23,362 bases of DNA, taken from contig JAHEEZ010000021.1 of NCBI GenBank assembly GCA_024640445.1, forward strand, positions 1 to 23,362. Reading direction: 5' to 3'. Each line of letters begins with the position of its first letter. The first letter of the stretch is position 1. This DNA is from Acidobacteriota bacterium. Lineage in GTDB: Bacteria; Acidobacteriota; Blastocatellia; Pyrinomonadales; Pyrinomonadaceae. This document shows positions 15,773 to 23,362 of the stretch, piece after piece. The notes beneath the pieces are model-generated. The model was not told where the DNA came from and ran no database searches. It saw only the letters and a list, made by a program, of their open reading frames with translations. The position numbers and the translations under genes are program-made.

Positions 15773-16299
15773 CGTTGGTTTCTAAAGACCCGGAGTTCCG
15801 CTATCTCTATCAGCGCCGGCATAATGAACACGGCGCAGGCGGCTCCAAGTATCAGTCCGGTCAGGATGCGCGTGAGGTGCGTGTTCTCCCAGATGCTCAG
15901 GTATCCGAGCGACCAGTCCACAGCCATAGGCACCATTGAAAGGAAGAGCCAGAACCGAGGGAGCGGTTCGCTTTCATCCATCCGTCTGAACAAGGGATAT
16001 GCGAGCACACCCCCGGCAAGGCCGAAGTAAACCCCGAAACACCGGGAACATACTGCGAACTGGTGTCCGAACAGGAAAAACGACCGTTCAGGCATCTGGT
16101 GGCAAATGTAGCCGAAGAAGTGATAGACGGGGTCGGAGACGCTTCGGACATCCATTGCCGCTGCAACGGGCGCCAAAAGGATGAGTCCGACCCAGAACAG
16201 TGTAAGTACGGAGGCCGCTGACCAGTAATAACCTGCTGACTTTCTTACATCCGCAACCGTAGCGGCAGACCTGTAGGCGATGGTGGATTCGAATGCCAT
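15751..16299 (-). CDS. DUF2085 membrane protein
   Basis: This 182-residue inner-membrane protein has about four hydrophobic segments (near residues 28-49, 83-103, 115-135 and 143-166). It carries the DUF2085 signature: YICHQMPERSF at 64-74, with Cys66, His67 and Gln68, followed by the CSRCFGVY motif at 84-91 with Cys84 and Cys87. The Cys/His set beside the membrane suggests metal or redox binding, but the function of the family is not established. The start lies 26 bases after the stop of the radical SAM gene, so the two are probably one operon. The ribosome site is weak. The stop codon overlaps a hairpin. Confidence 0.85.
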   Translation of the reverse strand: MAFESTIAYRSAATVADVRKSAGYYWSAASVLTLFWVGLILLAPVAAAMDVRSVSDPVYHFFGYICHQMPERSFFLFGHQFAVCSRCFGVYFGLAGGVLAYPLFRRMDESEPLPRFWLFLSMVPMAVDWSLGYLSIWENTHLTRILTGLILGAACAVFIMPALIEIAELRVFRNQRKSKEAA

Positions 16300-16325
16300 C
16301 TTACAAAATCATTTCTCTGCCGAAC

Positions 16326-18125
16326 TCAAGCATGGGCTGAACTTTCACTTTCACTTTGTATTGCCGGCGGCACGAAATCAGCCGGCAGATCTCCGCAGTC
16401 TTCGCGCAGATACTGAAGCTGTTTTGGACGCAACGTCGCGATCAACTCGCTCCTGGATTTTGTCTCAATCGGCTTGCCCATGTAAATTTTGCCCATCTTC
16501 TCAAGCCTCTTTTCCGAAATCGCGCCAGAGAACATCAGAAGCGGATATGTGAAGTTCGGCCCGTTCAGCCGCCGCAGCTTGTACAGCCACATTCCGATTG
16601 ATCCAAGCCTCCAGGCAGTCGGCCCCCACCAACTGTACTGCCCGGGACGCAGATTCATCTTCCAGCACTTCATCATCAGCTGCCACTGGATCTCGGAAAG
16701 CTGTTTTGTCTGCGTTACGCCTTTTTCCATCTCCATCCTTGTGTCGTGAAGCGGAGTGAAGATTGATGGAATGAGGAAAGCGAAGAGTCCGCGGCGCTCC
16801 ATTTCGTAGATCAGATCCAGCGTCGCCATCGCATCTTCGTCCGTCTCGTCCGGATTTCCAACGATCAGTGTCATCGCGGGAAACCAGTTATTCTCGTTCA
16901 GCACTCGGAGACCTTCAAGCACCACGCTGGGCCAGTCTTCTACCGAAAAAGGCACGCCTTTTCCGGGCATCACCTTCTTTGCCATTTTGATGGAACCGGT
17001 TTCAAGACCTATCAAAGGCGCCAGGGCTTTCTTTTCTGGATGCGAGCTCAAATACGGGAAATGTATGGGGCTCTTCGGAAGCAAGATGTCGGAAAGCTCT
17101 TTGATCAGGATCGGGTCCACGACAGCCGGCGCGATCGTCGCATGGCTGAGCACGTGCTGTTCGACACCCGGCGTGTTCACGATGTCGCCATAAAGATCCA
17201 GAAGAGCCTCGCGGTTTGGAAAATAGAATGGCGTGTCGGTATGGACCTGGCCCCATATGAACATATCTTCCGTCGCAAGCGAGATCTGTTTGTTGCCGTC
17301 ACGAACATTTGCGTGGACAGCCTCCATTATCTTGTCCTTCGGAAGATCGATCTGCGGGTTTAGATCCGGAAGGCAGAATTTACAGCGGCGGCCGCAGCCT
17401 GTGGTCATCTCGACCACTCCGAACGTGGTCCTCTTATCCGGGAACATGATGCCTTCGCGTTCCGTTGGGTGCTTGACCTCGATCTCCCTTGGGAGATCTT
17501 TGCCAGCGATCGCATCGTCAAAAAGCGCCAGCGTATCATCCGATTCGCTGCGGCCTTCGACCACGCAATCTACACTGAGCTCTTCGTATGAATCCGTCTC
17601 GATGATCTGCCATCCGCCGGAGCCGCCGACGATCACCTTGAAGTTATCCCTGTGAGGGTCCGATTTCAGGTTGGCGAACAGCTCCCTCGCGTAATGCGAG
17701 TTGATCGGCATCTTTGAGGAGCCAAAAATAGATGTGTAAACGCCCGCGGCGAACGTCACGCCAAGGGGGTTGTGAGTCGAGACCGCGACCACGCGTGTCT
17801 TCGGCCCGATGAACTTTTCCAGATCTTCCGGAAAACAGCAAACAATGTCGTCTTCGCTGTATTTTCTGAGCAGCGATTTCTCAAGGACCCTCACGCCGGC
17901 AGGCATATATCGGGCGGAACCGTCGGAGTTGTACTCGACGTTCTTCCATTCCGGATACTTGCGGTTGATAATGCCCTCCATCCAGATCGGTAGTGACGCC
18001 ATCGCCATCTGGATGAAGTAACCAGCGTGATCGATCGATTCGGTCAGCGGAGCTGTCAGGACGATCAGTTTTCCTTGATCGTCCGTTGGCGCACCGCCGT
18101 TGCCATTACTCATTTCACTGCTCAT
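16326..18125 (-). CDS. Radical SAM protein with B12-binding-like N-terminal domain, function unknown
   Basis: This 599-residue protein has the 4Fe-4S radical SAM motif CGRRCKFC at residues 244-251 (Cys244, Cys248, Cys251), preceded by FGVVEMTTG. GLETGS at 373-378 and MTLIVGNPDETDEDA at 418-432 are typical of the radical SAM barrel. Residues about 20-215 resemble a cobalamin-binding Rossmann domain, with VVAVSTHNPLG at 112-122, VIVGGSGGW at 164-172 and VVEGRSE at 188-194. The C-terminal part contains an aromatic, partly hydrophobic stretch (about 497-533), which suggests membrane contact or a lipid-like substrate. The best ribosome site in the area, TTGGAGGATTT, lies just before the chosen ATG. 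It sits between glpX and DUF2085. Methylase or C-C bond-forming chemistry is possible, but no substrate can be assigned. Confidence 0.82.
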   Translation of the reverse strand: MSSEMSNGNGGAPTDDQGKLIVLTAPLTESIDHAGYFIQMAMASLPIWMEGIINRKYPEWKNVEYNSDGSARYMPAGVRVLEKSLLRKYSEDDIVCCFPEDLEKFIGPKTRVVAVSTHNPLGVTFAAGVYTSIFGSSKMPINSHYARELFANLKSDPHRDNFKVIVGGSGGWQIIETDSYEELSVDCVVEGRSESDDTLALFDDAIAGKDLPREIEVKHPTEREGIMFPDKRTTFGVVEMTTGCGRRCKFCLPDLNPQIDLPKDKIMEAVHANVRDGNKQISLATEDMFIWGQVHTDTPFYFPNREALLDLYGDIVNTPGVEQHVLSHATIAPAVVDPILIKELSDILLPKSPIHFPYLSSHPEKKALAPLIGLETGSIKMAKKVMPGKGVPFSVEDWPSVVLEGLRVLNENNWFPAMTLIVGNPDETDEDAMATLDLIYEMERRGLFAFLIPSIFTPLHDTRMEMEKGVTQTKQLSEIQWQLMMKCWKMNLRPGQYSWWGPTAWRLGSIGMWLYKLRRLNGPNFTYPLLMFSGAISEKRLEKMGKIYMGKPIETKSRSELIATLRPKQLQYLREDCGDLPADFVPPAIQSESESSAHA

Positions 18126-18194
18126 AAATCCTCCAAGCTACAAATGAACTCAAACGGCTCGATCCCACAATTCGGGGAATCGTCCGCCAAACCG

Positions 18195-19235
18195 CTAGAA
18201 CCTGATAACTGCGTTAGGGCCTCCCTCAACATGCACCGTATCGACAAACCGTATGTTTCTGGTGTCCGTAGTCATTACCACTGAATTAGTGCGTTTGCCG
18301 GTCCCGAAAAATCTGACGCCTCGCAACAAAGCCCCGTCAGTCACACCAGTCGCGGCGAAGATTATCTTTTGACCCGGCGCGAGGTCGTTTGTGCTGTATA
18401 CCGTTTCAGGGTCGGGAATTCCCATCGATATCAGCCGCTCCATCACTTCTTCAACCGGCGGGATCTTGGATGCGTCTACGCTGAGCCGCTTCGGATCGAA
18501 GACGAGCTTAGCCTGTATCTCACCATTCAAACATTTCATCGCAGCCGCCGTCAGTACGCCTTCCGGTGCGCCCCCTATTCCCATCAGGGCGTGGATGTTA
18601 GTTCCAGCCACTGCCGCCGAAATGCCTGCCGAAAGGTCGCCGTCCGAAATAAGCCTGATCCTCGCTCCGGCTTCTCTTACTTCACTGACAAGATGTTCGT
18701 GTCGCGGTCTGTCGAGAACGATCACCGTCAGGTCTTCGATGTCACGGTCCAACGATTTAGCGATCGCTTTAAGGTTGTATTTTACAGGAGCCTCAATGTC
18801 CACCGCGCCTCGGCAAGAAGGGCCGACGACGATCTTGTCCATATAGATGTCAGGGGCATTCAACAGGCCTCCGCGCTCCGCCGCCGCAAGGACCGCGATC
18901 GCATTGTTCGCCCCCAGCGCGCACAGGTTCGTGCCTTCGAGCGGATCGACCGCAATGTCGATCTCCGGGTAAGTCTCCCGTATCTCTTCAGGAACCCCTC
19001 TTCCGCCGACCTCTTCCCCGATGTAGAGCATCGGTGCCTCATCGCGTTCCCCTTCGCCGATCACGATACGTCCGCGCATTTCGACGGAATCCATGACCTC
19101 GCGCATCGCCTCTACGGCCACGTGGTCCGAATGTTTTCTGTCGCCCTGCCCCATCGTTTTTGCGGACTCGATGGCGGCCGCCTCGCAGACCCTTAGGAAA
19201 TCAAGGGCCAGCTCGTCTGATTTAGCGTTCTTCAT
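18195..19235 (-). CDS. glpX: Class II fructose-1,6-bisphosphatase GlpX
   Basis: This 346-residue cytoplasmic enzyme hydrolyses fructose-1,6-bisphosphate to fructose-6-phosphate in gluconeogenesis; some homologues also act on sedoheptulose-1,7-bisphosphate. The family motifs are clear: CEAAAIESAKTMGQGD at residues 17-32, GEGERDEAPMLYIGE at 60-74, DPLEGTN at 97-103, and later GIGGAPEGVLTAAAMK. The frame is open to an ATG at 19286, but that codon overlaps a candidate -10 box. Starting at the ATG at 19235 (MKNAKSDELA) restores the normal family N-terminus, with AGGGA a few bases upstream. The radical SAM gene follows after 69 bases. The ferredoxin gene is divergent. Confidence 0.93.
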   Translation of the reverse strand: MKNAKSDELALDFLRVCEAAAIESAKTMGQGDRKHSDHVAVEAMREVMDSVEMRGRIVIGEGERDEAPMLYIGEEVGGRGVPEEIRETYPEIDIAVDPLEGTNLCALGANNAIAVLAAAERGGLLNAPDIYMDKIVVGPSCRGAVDIEAPVKYNLKAIAKSLDRDIEDLTVIVLDRPRHEHLVSEVREAGARIRLISDGDLSAGISAAVAGTNIHALMGIGGAPEGVLTAAAMKCLNGEIQAKLVFDPKRLSVDASKIPPVEEVMERLISMGIPDPETVYSTNDLAPGQKIIFAATGVTDGALLRGVRFFGTGKRTNSVVMTTDTRNIRFVDTVHVEGGPNAVIRF

Positions 19236-19284
19236 AACATTTTCCCTAAAAGATTCTTTGATAAAGTGTGCAAAATATGGAGGC

Positions 19285-19337
19285 ATTCTAACACTTGTCG
19301 AGCATGCTTTGACAAGTTACCTTCAGCGTATTAACTT
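19285..19337. promoter_or_regulatory. Divergent glpX / ferredoxin promoter region with an inverted repeat
   Basis: On the plus strand TTGACA (19309-19314), a 17-bp spacer and TAACTT (19332-19337) form a promoter for the ferredoxin gene. On the minus strand TTGTCA (19315-19310) and TAGAAT (19290-19285), 19 bp apart, could serve glpX. The perfect inverted repeat ACTTGTC (19293-19299) and GACAAGT (19311-19317) overlaps both. This layout suits a shared operator for a dimeric regulator. The regulator is not identified. Confidence 0.45.
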
Positions 19338-19376
19338 CTAACTTTGATTTTTGCCTATAGAGGAGATTGTTAGTAA

Positions 19377-19673
19377 ATGACCTATATCGTTACGGAACCG
19401 TGCAGGGACTGCAAATACACTGACTGCGCTGCGGTCTGCCCGGTTGAAGCGTTTCATGAGACCCCGGACCTTCTTCTGATCAATCCCGACGTATGTATTG
19501 ATTGCGACGCGTGCCTGCCGGAGTGTCCGGTAGAAGCCATCTATTCGGACATGTCGATCCCGGAGAACTATATGGATTGGCTGGAGAAGAACGCGGAAGC
19601 GGAGGATTATCCGATCATCAGCACGAAACAACCGGCGCTTTATGGTCCAAACTGTTCCGGAGACCCGGAATAG
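19377..19673 (+). CDS. fdxA: 7Fe ferredoxin (3Fe-4S / 4Fe-4S), FdxA type
   Basis: This 98-residue ferredoxin closely matches Azotobacter ferredoxin I in its first 60 residues. EPCRDCKYTDCAAVCPVEAF at 7-26 and CIDCDACLPECPVEAIY at 40-56 provide the ligands. By analogy Cys9, Cys17 and Cys50 hold the 3Fe-4S cluster, and Cys21, Cys40, Cys43 and Cys46 hold the 4Fe-4S cluster. Cys12 corresponds to the free Cys of ferredoxin I. The C-terminus is slightly shorter than in that protein. GAGGAG at 19360-19365 lies 11 bases before the start. It is a small cytoplasmic electron carrier. The divergent operon includes a radical SAM enzyme that needs a reductant, so a functional link is possible but unproven. 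Confidence 0.94.
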   Translation: MTYIVTEPCRDCKYTDCAAVCPVEAFHETPDLLLINPDVCIDCDACLPECPVEAIYSDMSIPENYMDWLEKNAEAEDYPIISTKQPALYGPNCSGDPE

Positions 19674-19695
19674 GCAATGTCACAACTCGTTTTGG

Positions 19696-19724
19696 AAAAA
19701 AGGCGGACAGGTTCCGCCTTTTTC
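19696..19724. terminator. Bidirectional terminator between ferredoxin and TonB receptor genes
   Basis: GGCGGA (19702-19707) pairs with TCCGCC (19713-19718) over a 5-nt loop. The stem is flanked by an A-run on the left and a T-run on the right. Both strands therefore give a GC stem followed by T residues. It serves the convergent ferredoxin (+) and TonB receptor (-) genes. Confidence 0.85.
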
Positions 19725-19736
19725 TTTGTACCGGGA

Positions 19737-22037
19737 TCAGTTCCATCGGATCCCGGCCCTGACAGTAAGTGGACGGCCGACCGTCGGCACCGGAGTGAGT
19801 CCCACCTTGTATCGCGTATCAAGAAGATTTTCAATGCTGCCGAATGCCTCTGCGCGTCCGAACCGCTTTGACACGAATATGTCAGCCTGAAAATATCCGC
19901 CGAGCCTGAATTGGTTAAGGTCATCATCGAACTGGTTCGACGCGGCTCTCGTCTGCAGTCCCAAAGTGATGAGGCCTGCCGGTTTGTACATTGCCCGAAA
20001 CGTGACCTGTTGGGAGGGCGACTGAGCAAGACGATTGCCGACCAATGCCGCATCTCCGGGAAACTGCGTTATCAAAGCCTCAGAAAGAAGATAGCCAAAA
20101 GCAATATCCAGACGATTGAGCCTAACCTGCCCCTCGATCTCGAACCCCCGAACGCGAATCTTCGCCGCATTCATTCGCTGACGAAGGATGGGCGACGAGT
20201 CAGGGTCGACCGTGACGTTTGCGACCGCGTCCCTGACCACGGTCTGATATCCGCCAGTCCGAATTGAGATTCCTTCGAACCAGAAGGAAACGCCGCCTTC
20301 AAAATTGATAGCTTTTTCCGAGCGAAGGTCCTCGTTCGCCGTCGTCACGATATTGCCCACTCTGAATCCCCTGTAAAGCTCGTTCAAAGTAGGGGCGCGG
20401 AAACTGCCGGAAGCGTTCAAATATGCCGAGACTCTGTCGGTTAGACTGAAGTTTGCGGAGATCCCGGGACTAAGCGCTGTCTCGGCCCGGTCTGGAAATA
20501 TGGTAGTCGATCTTTCGCCCGATGCGATCTGAAGATCAGACCTCAAAGCCCTGAAGTTCCTCCAACGGTCGATCCTCACGCGCCCCGTAACGATAAAACT
20601 TTCGCCTAAGCGAAGCCGATCCTGCGCGTATGCTGCGAAGGTTCGCTCTCTGCCTCCGGCACCGGTATTCGATGTCGGGTTTCCGCCGAAAAACCCTGTC
20701 TCGTCGCTTGATCCCCTGGTTTCGCGCCCCTCGATCCCGGTAAGAAAGAAATGTCTTCCGGCGGCGGTCGAAAATCTAATGGAGTAACCAATGCTTTGAG
20801 AAGGCACCCGCTGGAGCCGGGTGAGGGATTCGGTGTCGCGGTCCGCGGACACGGCGGTGAACGTCTGGTCGTATTCCTGAACGAGAGCGAAAAATCGGAT
20901 CGACAGCGCCGAATTCGATGTTCCCGTAAAGGGATCGCCGATCTCGGGATCGGCGCCCACGACCATTTGCCTGGAAAGGGTCTCATTTCTTTGCAGCCGC
21001 GTACCGTTCTTCCGTGACTCATCGAAATATGAGCCTCGAATGAAAAAGTTCAGCTTGCCGGGAAGCCTGGGCGCAAACCTCGCTGACAGCACCAGGTTTC
21101 TCGAACCGGCGCGCTCGTCCGCCAAACCTCTCGATCCGGCTTCGACGGGAATGTATCCGTCGGTATGGAAGATTGATCCGAAACCGTCAATGACGATCGA
21201 TCGGTTTGCAGAACCGCCGAATGCAGATGCCGATGCCGTCCCCTGTGTACCTCCGAACGTTTCGGCGGAAAATACCGACTTTCTGGTCGCGCGTTTCTGT
21301 ATGATGCTCACGATGCCGCCGACAGAGTCGCTGCCGTAAAGACTTGAAGCGCCTCCCCGAAGCACCTCTACCCGGTCGATGGCTATCGGGGGCACACTGC
21401 TCCATGGAACCCAACCGCCGAACGGATCGTTAAGGGGCACGGAATCAACGAGCACCGCCGCCCTGCTTGCTCCGCTCGGATTCAGTCCTCTGAGCGAGGT
21501 GCCCTGTGTCGTGGGATTTGCGGTCCGGCTGTCGGTGCGGCGGTAAAGGGAAAACCCGGCAGTTTGCCGCAACACATCATCGACAGAAGGCGCGGCCGAT
21601 GCCTTGAATTCCTCCTGTCCGAGCGAGACGATGCTCGCCGCCGTTTCGCCGATCGCGGTCGGAGCGCCCGACGCGGACACAACAACCTGCTCTTTCAAAG
21701 GCATGGGAACCAGCTCAATCCGGACGTCACTTTCGTTGGTCAGGTCCACCAGGCGTGTGAACGATCGGAACCCCGGCGCTTCGGTCTTGATATCCAGGGA
21801 GCCCTTTCCCGTGACACTGCATTCGAATTCCCCCAACCCGGTCTCGGCGCACTCCCGGGCCTCACCGTTGGCCGTTCGGAATGTGACCCGGGCCCCCGAA
21901 ACCGCGCTATCCTTTGAATCCAAGACGATTACACGTAGAATTCTTTTGTCCGGAACCTGACCAGACACGATCCTGCCGCCGCCGGCGAATAGCAGCGACG
22001 CAGTCAGGACGAGAGAATACACAACGGGTCTCTTCAT
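19737..22037 (-). CDS. TonB-dependent outer-membrane receptor
   Basis: This 766-residue receptor should import a scarce ligand across the outer membrane using TonB energy. Residues 1-27 form a signal peptide. Residues 32-112 resemble a carboxypeptidase regulatory-like (Ig-fold) domain (RVIVLDSKDSAVSGARVTF). The plug domain (about 118-250) begins with EQVVVSASG, a possible TonB box, and includes DDVLRQTAGF, TSLRGLNPSGASRAAVLVD and RVEVLRGGASSLYGSDSVGG. The remainder is a 22-strand-type barrel. The plug style recalls vitamin B12 and siderophore receptors, but the ligand cannot be told from sequence. The C-terminus is RAGIRWN, without the usual terminal aromatic residue. The divergent wecB-like gene starts 68 bases away. 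No ribosome site is obvious. Confidence 0.9.
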   Translation of the reverse strand: MKRPVVYSLVLTASLLFAGGGRIVSGQVPDKRILRVIVLDSKDSAVSGARVTFRTANGEARECAETGLGEFECSVTGKGSLDIKTEAPGFRSFTRLVDLTNESDVRIELVPMPLKEQVVVSASGAPTAIGETAASIVSLGQEEFKASAAPSVDDVLRQTAGFSLYRRTDSRTANPTTQGTSLRGLNPSGASRAAVLVDSVPLNDPFGGWVPWSSVPPIAIDRVEVLRGGASSLYGSDSVGGIVSIIQKRATRKSVFSAETFGGTQGTASASAFGGSANRSIVIDGFGSIFHTDGYIPVEAGSRGLADERAGSRNLVLSARFAPRLPGKLNFFIRGSYFDESRKNGTRLQRNETLSRQMVVGADPEIGDPFTGTSNSALSIRFFALVQEYDQTFTAVSADRDTESLTRLQRVPSQSIGYSIRFSTAAGRHFFLTGIEGRETRGSSDETGFFGGNPTSNTGAGGRERTFAAYAQDRLRLGESFIVTGRVRIDRWRNFRALRSDLQIASGERSTTIFPDRAETALSPGISANFSLTDRVSAYLNASGSFRAPTLNELYRGFRVGNIVTTANEDLRSEKAINFEGGVSFWFEGISIRTGGYQTVVRDAVANVTVDPDSSPILRQRMNAAKIRVRGFEIEGQVRLNRLDIAFGYLLSEALITQFPGDAALVGNRLAQSPSQQVTFRAMYKPAGLITLGLQTRAASNQFDDDLNQFRLGGYFQADIFVSKRFGRAEAFGSIENLLDTRYKVGLTPVPTVGRPLTVRAGIRWN

Positions 22038-22082
22038 ACAGGATGGCTGAAAAATGGCTCGCCGCCGCTCAAAACGGGAAGA

Positions 22083-22097
22083 TGGCTGCGATCAGCC
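22083..22097 (+). other. Small hairpin just before the wecB-like start
   Basis: GGCTG (22084-22088) and CAGCC (22093-22097) form a 5-bp stem with a CGAT loop, ending eight bases before the ATG. It occupies the place of a ribosome site, and no good Shine-Dalgarno is visible. It may reduce translation, but such short stems are common by chance. Confidence 0.3.
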
Positions 22098-22105
22098 GGT
22101 GAAAA

Positions 22106-23281
22106 ATGTCCGATTCGGCTCAAAATTCCAGTGAGACGGTGGCCGCTCCCATCGCGGCGCGAATACTCGTGCTCTTCGGCACCAGGCCGGAGGCTATTAA
22201 GTTAGCACCCGTAATTCGCGAACTCAACGAAGTCGGACACTTCGAAACGGTCATAGTTTCGTCCGGTCAGCACAAGGAGCTTCTAAGACCCATCTTGGAT
22301 ATTTTTGGCATCCGGCCCGATCACGATCTCGCGGTGATGACCGTTGGTCAGACGCCGAACCAGGTCTTGTCTGGAACGATCAGCGAACTCGATTCAATAC
22401 TAGCCGACGAGCGGCCGGATCTGATCCTCGTCCAGGGAGGCACCGAAACCGCTTTGGCGGGTGCGCTCGCGGGATTTAACAGAGACATAGCGGTCGGTCA
22501 CGTCGGTGCGGGACTCAGGACCGGAAATCTGAGAAGTCCGTTCCCGGAAGAGATGAACCGCCGGCTTATCACTCAGGCCGCGACGTTTCATTTCGCGCCG
22601 ACTGCCGAGAACAGGCAGAACCTCCTTAAGGAACAGGTCTCTGACAAACAGATCTTCGTTACCGGCAATACCATTGTTGATGCGATGAAGATAGCTCGCA
22701 AGATACCGCATAGCGGCCAGGTGGAAAAGGTCCTCGAGATGACCGGCGGCCTGAAGCGGATTGTACTGACGATGCACCGAAGGGAGAGCTTCCGCAAACG
22801 TATGGCAGAGTACCTTGCTGCCGTCCAGGATTTCGTCGAGTCTCACGAGGACGTATGCGTCATCTTTCCCGTGCATCCGAATCCGGACGCGCGAAAGATC
22901 GCCACCGACATTCTAAAGGAACACGACCGCATACTTTTGCTGGAGCCGCTTCGGTACGTGGACTTTCTTTACCTCATGGAAAACTCGTGGCTTATCCTAA
23001 CCGATTCCGGCGGGATCATTGAAGAGGCGCCGAGCCTCGGCAAGCCATTACTGATACTCCAGCAGAAAACCGAAAGAGTTGAAGCGGTGATGTGCGGGAT
23101 CGCGAAACTCGCGGGCGCCGGTCCGGGGACGTTCGCCGAGATCCTGGAGCATTGTTACCTGGCGGATTCCTGGATCCGTTCCGCGAAGCAAATGCAGAAC
23201 CCCTTCGGTGACGGCGATAGCGCGAAACGTATAGTCGAGGTTCTTTCCACGATCAGCCGGCCGCTCGCGGCCGAGCGATAG
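22106..23281 (+). CDS. WecB-type UDP-N-acetylglucosamine 2-epimerase homologue, altered active site
   Basis: This 391-residue protein has the fold and most motifs of the non-hydrolysing UDP-GlcNAc 2-epimerase, which makes UDP-ManNAc for surface polysaccharides. It shows FGTRPEAIK at 24-32, HVGAGLRTG at 132-140, SPFPEEMNR at 144-152, TGNTIVDA at 186-193, MHRRESF at 223-229 and LTDSGGIIEEAPSLGKP at 298-314. Compared with the E. coli enzyme as I recall it, Asp95 is replaced by Gly112 (VQGGTET for VHGDTTT) and Glu117 by Gly134 (HVGAG for HVEAG). Glu131 and His213 are retained as Glu148 and His224. It may act on another sugar nucleotide or be inactive. The first 17 residues are an extra N-terminal stretch. 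No other glycan gene is in the window. Bases 23282-23362 hold no gene. Confidence 0.85.
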   Translation: MSDSAQNSSETVAAPIAARILVLFGTRPEAIKLAPVIRELNEVGHFETVIVSSGQHKELLRPILDIFGIRPDHDLAVMTVGQTPNQVLSGTISELDSILADERPDLILVQGGTETALAGALAGFNRDIAVGHVGAGLRTGNLRSPFPEEMNRRLITQAATFHFAPTAENRQNLLKEQVSDKQIFVTGNTIVDAMKIARKIPHSGQVEKVLEMTGGLKRIVLTMHRRESFRKRMAEYLAAVQDFVESHEDVCVIFPVHPNPDARKIATDILKEHDRILLLEPLRYVDFLYLMENSWLILTDSGGIIEEAPSLGKPLLILQQKTERVEAVMCGIAKLAGAGPGTFAEILEHCYLADSWIRSAKQMQNPFGDGDSAKRIVEVLSTISRPLAAER

Positions 23282-23362
23282 ATCCAGACAGCCGGCTTTT
23301 GCCGAACGGCCATGATGCAGATTAAACTGTTACCTTGAATCGGCTTCGGCCGGGTAGATCGA

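Noticed and set aside
16326..18125. Naming the radical SAM protein as a specific lipid-modifying or hopanoid methylase enzyme
   Set aside because: The cluster motif context (TTGCGRRCKFC) does not let me assign any one characterised subgroup, and no pathway gene for such a lipid lies nearby.
18369..19196. 275-codon plus-strand frame opposite glpX
   Set aside because: It lies antisense to a clearly functional glpX. Its composition (many Arg, Ser and His) is typical of an out-of-frame shadow.
19236..19286. Upstream ATG for glpX
   Set aside because: The extra 17 residues are not typical of GlpX, and the codon overlaps a candidate -10 box.
1..23362. CRISPR array, tRNA, rRNA, insertion sequence or phage gene
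   Set aside because: No regularly spaced repeats, tRNA cloverleaf, transposase or integrase was seen. The gene content and base use look chromosomal and even.

Overview
The window is a stretch of chromosome from a diderm, LPS-making bacterium. No mobile element, CRISPR array, rRNA or tRNA gene was seen. The gene content suits an Acidobacteriota member, perhaps class Blastocatellia: BamA with two tandem OmpH/Skp genes, then fabZ-lpxA-lpxI, a TonB receptor with a carboxypeptidase-like N-terminal domain, secreted S8 and M28 peptidases, and moderately GC-rich DNA with many weak ribosome sites. That placement is an inference from gene content and style, not from a marker gene.

Layout. 1-2605: a ClpC-type AAA+ chaperone with its own promoter and a strong terminator. 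2606-9681: an envelope block on the + strand, bamA - ompH - ompH - fabZ - lpxA - lpxI. It covers outer-membrane protein insertion, periplasmic chaperoning and early lipid A synthesis. The usual lpxD and lpxB are absent from it. 9768-11450: a secreted M28 peptidase with a terminator. 11449-13431 (minus): rsmI and a secreted protein of unknown function built from two copies of one domain. 13716-15470 (minus): a secreted subtilisin-like protease preceded by a 93-residue protein of unknown function. 15471-15772: intergenic, with a possible small RNA. 15751-19235 (minus): glpX, a radical SAM protein with a B12-binding-like N-terminus, and a DUF2085 membrane protein, probably one operon. 19377-19673 (plus): a 7Fe ferredoxin, divergent from glpX. 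19737-22037 (minus): a TonB-dependent receptor. 22106-23281 (plus): a WecB-type UDP-GlcNAc 2-epimerase homologue.

Most of this is housekeeping and envelope biology. The points most worth a second look are these. (1) The WecB homologue lacks two of the acidic residues regarded as catalytic in the E. coli enzyme. (2) A near-identical 17-nt element lies upstream of both bamA and the first ompH. (3) The tandem ompH genes carry matching downstream hairpins. (4) The radical SAM / DUF2085 pair has unknown chemistry. (5) A Cys-free small protein is paired with the S8 protease. (6) There is a promoter-terminator unit with no ORF at about 15.63-15.77 kb. (7) An inverted repeat lies between glpX and the ferredoxin gene. 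I did not find a clearly new multi-gene system.
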